The notes under the pieces are model-generated. The model saw only the letters and a list, made by a program, of their open reading frames with translations. It ran no database searches and had not been told where the DNA came from. Source: GCA-2693325 sp964011675 (GTDB taxonomy: Bacteria; Latescibacterota; UBA2968; UBA8231). From it: a stretch of DNA of 8,711 bases. The stretch is taken from the NCBI GenBank assembly GCA_964011675.1, contig CAXGPR010000124.1:1-8711 (forward strand). The letters are read 5' to 3'. Position numbers and translations under genes: made by a program. Position 1 is the stretch's first letter, and the number at the start of each line of letters is the position of its first letter. Below are positions 6,870-8,711 of this stretch, piece after piece.

Positions 6870-7706
6870 ATGGGAGAGGAAAAGGGGCATTTAAGCGGCA
6901 AGGTCGCCTGGGTGACCGGATCATCGCGTGGGATCGGTCGCGTTATTGCGACGCATTTGGCCGATACGGGTGCGGCCGTTGCCCTACACGGGACTACGGC
7001 TACATCCACGCAGGCCTTTGGCGAGGGCGACTCATTAAAAGAGGTGGCCTCCGATATCGTCGCCCAGAGCGGTGCGCACATACTACCCGTGCATGGTGAT
7101 CTGACGGACGAGGAAGTAGTTTTTGATCTCGTGCAGTCAATCCGCGATGAACTGGGTCCGATCGACATCTTGGTTAACTGCGCCGGCGGTGATATTGGCG
7201 CGGCTGGCACGGGCGCGCCAATGGCCGGCAAGCCACCGCAAAACGACGCCGTTTCTATTGCAATAGAAGATATTCGCACGGTGCTGGATCGAAACCTGAT
7301 GACCTGCATTCTGTGTAGCCGCGCTATCGCGCCAGAGATGATGAGGCGCAGGGCCGGTCACATCGTTAGCATTGGCAGCATTGCCGGGCTATTTGGCACA
7401 GAAAATTCGGCGATTTATGCGACGGCTAAAGCCGCCGTTCACGAGTACACGCGCTGTTTGGCCGAGATGCTGCGTCCTTACAATGTGACGGCTAACGTCA
7501 TTGCGCCGGGCGATATTCAGACGCCGCGCTTTCTGGCCAGTCGCGTAGTAGACGAGGAGATGCAGCAGGAAGGCGGAACGCTGGTGCGCTACGGTCAGTC
7601 GATTGAAATAGCGCGCGCCGTGGAATTTCTCGTTTCGGAAAACAACACTTACATAACGGGGCAGGTGCTGCGCGTGGACGGTGGAAAGCAGATCTGGCCC
7701 TCTTAG
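6870..7706 (+). CDS. SDR family NAD(P)-dependent oxidoreductase, possible mannonate oxidoreductase
   Basis: Classical short-chain dehydrogenase of 278 residues, cytosolic. The cofactor loop is TGSSRGIG (16-23), the NCAGG motif is at 103-107, Asn142 is the structural active-site residue, Ser170 in SIGS is catalytic and YATAK carries Tyr183 and Lys187. PGDIQTP (213-219) and the C-terminal GQVLRVDGG (264-272) are also typical. An insert of about 15 residues after the NCAGG strand (108-125, glycine- and proline-rich) is longer than in FabG. By sequence it is FabG-like and the substrate cannot be read directly. Because uxuA follows 28 nt downstream, the SDR-type D-mannonate oxidoreductase role (fructuronate to mannonate, as in Bacillus UxuB/YjmF) is plausible, but other sugar-acid dehydrogenase roles fit equally. 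A LacI-like operator precedes it. Confidence 0.92.
   Translation: MGEEKGHLSGKVAWVTGSSRGIGRVIATHLADTGAAVALHGTTATSTQAFGEGDSLKEVASDIVAQSGAHILPVHGDLTDEEVVFDLVQSIRDELGPIDILVNCAGGDIGAAGTGAPMAGKPPQNDAVSIAIEDIRTVLDRNLMTCILCSRAIAPEMMRRRAGHIVSIGSIAGLFGTENSAIYATAKAAVHEYTRCLAEMLRPYNVTANVIAPGDIQTPRFLASRVVDEEMQQEGGTLVRYGQSIEIARAVEFLVSENNTYITGQVLRVDGGKQIWPS
7253..7268. repeat. Perfect 16-bp palindrome inside the SDR gene
   Basis: TTCTATTGCAATAGAA reads identically on both strands and lies within codons for about residues 128-133 (VSIAIE) of the SDR. Perfect palindromes of this length are expected less than once per window of this size. It might be an intragenic operator, a hairpin without loop room, or simply chance in an AT-rich patch. 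Confidence 0.5.
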
Positions 7707-7734
7707 CGCATCGGGTTTAGACGCGATTAGACGG

Positions 7735-8711
7735 ATGCACATACTGGAACAGATTGGCATTGCAGAGCTGAGCGACGAGCTCCTGAGCTTTTTTCGGTCA
7801 ATAGGCGTCGATTCCATCCATTTAGAGCTGCGCGGAGGAAAGCCGCAGGCTGGCGTCAAGGTGCGCAGCACGGGAGCAGCTAACTCGACACTGGCGCAGG
7901 CGCTGCGTGCCGGACAAGACTGCACAGAAGAGCTGGAAAATGCGCGTGAGCAGATTGAGTCGCACGGGCTCAAACTCAACAACGTCTTTATGTCAGCTTG
8001 GCAGGAAATCACCCTAGATGAAAAGGACGCTGATGAGAAGATTGGCTATTGGTGCCAGATGCTTGAGAGCTTGGGAAGGGCCGGTATCCCCTGTTTAGGC
8101 TGGAACTTTAAGCCAATGGGCAATTTTCGCACGACTTCAGATGTGGGACGCGGCGGCGTGCAGTACAGCACCTTCGACTACGAAGCGTTTGACGCAAATC
8201 GTCCGGCGCCGCACGAACCGCCCGTCTCCGAAGAGCAGATGTGGCAGCGCATGGAAACGTTTTTGCGCACGGTTATCCCAGCTGCAGAAAAAGCCGGCGT
8301 TCGCATGGCGCTGCACCCGGACGATCCGCCTATACCCGAGCCGTTGGGCGGTGTGGCGCAAATCTGCTCTACGCTGGCTCAGTTTCGCCGCACGCTTTTT
8401 GAAATTGCTCCGAGCCACAGTAACGCGATGCTTTTTTGCCAAGGTTGTATGACAGAGCTCCTCGGGCCAGAGGGCATTTATGACGCCATCGCTGAGATGG
8501 CATCGGCCGATAAGATTGCCTGGGTGCATTTTCGCAACGTGCGCGGGCAGCTGCCGCGCTTTACAGAAGTGTTTATAGATGAGGGCGAGGTGGATATGAA
8601 GCGGGCGATGGAGGTCTATCGTGACAATGGCTTCAATGGTCCCTACATGATGGACCACACGCCGCACTTTCCACACCATGACAATTTATATGGAAAAGCC
8701 TACGCCATCGG
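7735..8711 (+). CDS. uxuA: Mannonate dehydratase (3' end beyond window)
   Basis: Converts D-mannonate to 2-keto-3-deoxy-D-gluconate in hexuronate catabolism, using Mn2+ in a TIM-barrel active site. The 325 visible residues contain the family hallmarks: ALHPDDPP (192-199), FCQG (234-237), VHFRNVRG (264-271), RFTEVFIDEGEVDM (275-288) and GPYMMDHTP (302-310). The expected metal ligands are therefore His194, Cys235, His265 and Asp307, the His-Cys-His-Asp set known from the streptococcal enzyme. It belongs to the shorter class of about 350 residues, and only the C-terminus is missing at the edge. The ATG at 7735 is the most likely start but has only a weak GACGG-like upstream site. A GTG at 7681 in frame would overlap the SDR gene and add 18 residues. 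It follows the SDR by 28 nt in the same operon. Confidence 0.96.
   Translation, partial: MHILEQIGIAELSDELLSFFRSIGVDSIHLELRGGKPQAGVKVRSTGAANSTLAQALRAGQDCTEELENAREQIESHGLKLNNVFMSAWQEITLDEKDADEKIGYWCQMLESLGRAGIPCLGWNFKPMGNFRTTSDVGRGGVQYSTFDYEAFDANRPAPHEPPVSEEQMWQRMETFLRTVIPAAEKAGVRMALHPDDPPIPEPLGGVAQICSTLAQFRRTLFEIAPSHSNAMLFCQGCMTELLGPEGIYDAIAEMASADKIAWVHFRNVRGQLPRFTEVFIDEGEVDMKRAMEVYRDNGFNGPYMMDHTPHFPHHDNLYGKAYAI

Noticed and set aside
7389..8012. A 207-codon open frame on the minus strand across the SDR-uxuA junction
   Set aside because: It is antisense to two well-identified enzymes, has no recognisable domain and a serine/arginine-rich composition typical of shadow frames.
8137..8679. A 180-codon open frame on the minus strand opposite uxuA
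   Set aside because: It lies wholly inside a conserved UxuA sequence on the other strand, is rich in His and Arg, and lacks any family motif.
1..8711. New defence, mobile or CRISPR system
   Set aside because: All eight protein genes belong to metabolic, housekeeping or transport-like families. There are no nucleases, transposases, reverse transcriptases, spaced repeats or tRNA-associated attachment sites.

Overview
This is a bacterial chromosomal window with ordinary catabolic gene content. I saw no tRNA, rRNA, insertion sequence, integrase, CRISPR array or phage gene. The lineage cannot be fixed from sequence alone. The large DUF6785/DUF6784-type membrane protein beside an M42 peptidase, a uronate-dehydrogenase-like epimerase and UxuA suggests Poribacteria, Latescibacterota or planctomycete-like bacteria. 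This is a low-confidence inference from memory of where such proteins occur.

Left arm, minus strand, positions 6728 down to 1: six genes read in the same direction. In transcription order they are a class III aminotransferase, a YajQ nucleotide-binding protein 19 nt downstream, an NAD-dependent epimerase/dehydratase after a 146-nt gap, an M42 metallo-aminopeptidase, a polytopic DUF6785/DUF6784-type membrane protein, and the N-terminal 243 residues of a YbiT-like ABC-F ATPase that runs off the left edge. The first four have recognisable Shine-Dalgarno sequences. The membrane protein and the ABC-F gene do not, which hints at coupled or otherwise controlled translation.

Divergent intergenic region, 6729-6869: 141 nt with a perfect 12-bp palindrome centred on AGCGCT, resembling a LacI-family operator, and a second short inverted repeat. 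This is the best candidate control point of the window.

Right arm, plus strand, 6870 to the end: an SDR-family oxidoreductase followed 28 nt later by mannonate dehydratase (UxuA), cut by the right edge about 325 residues in. Together they suggest hexuronate use: an SDR that may be the fructuronate/mannonate oxidoreductase, then dehydration of D-mannonate to 2-keto-3-deoxygluconate. The epimerase on the other strand resembles uronate dehydrogenases and may feed related chemistry. The peptidase plus membrane protein pair suggests peptide uptake and cleavage.

The most unusual structures are non-coding. A degenerate copy of the last eight codons and stop of the M42 peptidase lies in frame 51 nt downstream, between the peptidase and the membrane protein. 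A 9-bp inverted repeat overlaps the place where the membrane protein's ribosome binding site should be. A perfect 16-bp palindrome lies inside the SDR gene. I found no convincing new multi-gene defence or mobile system here.
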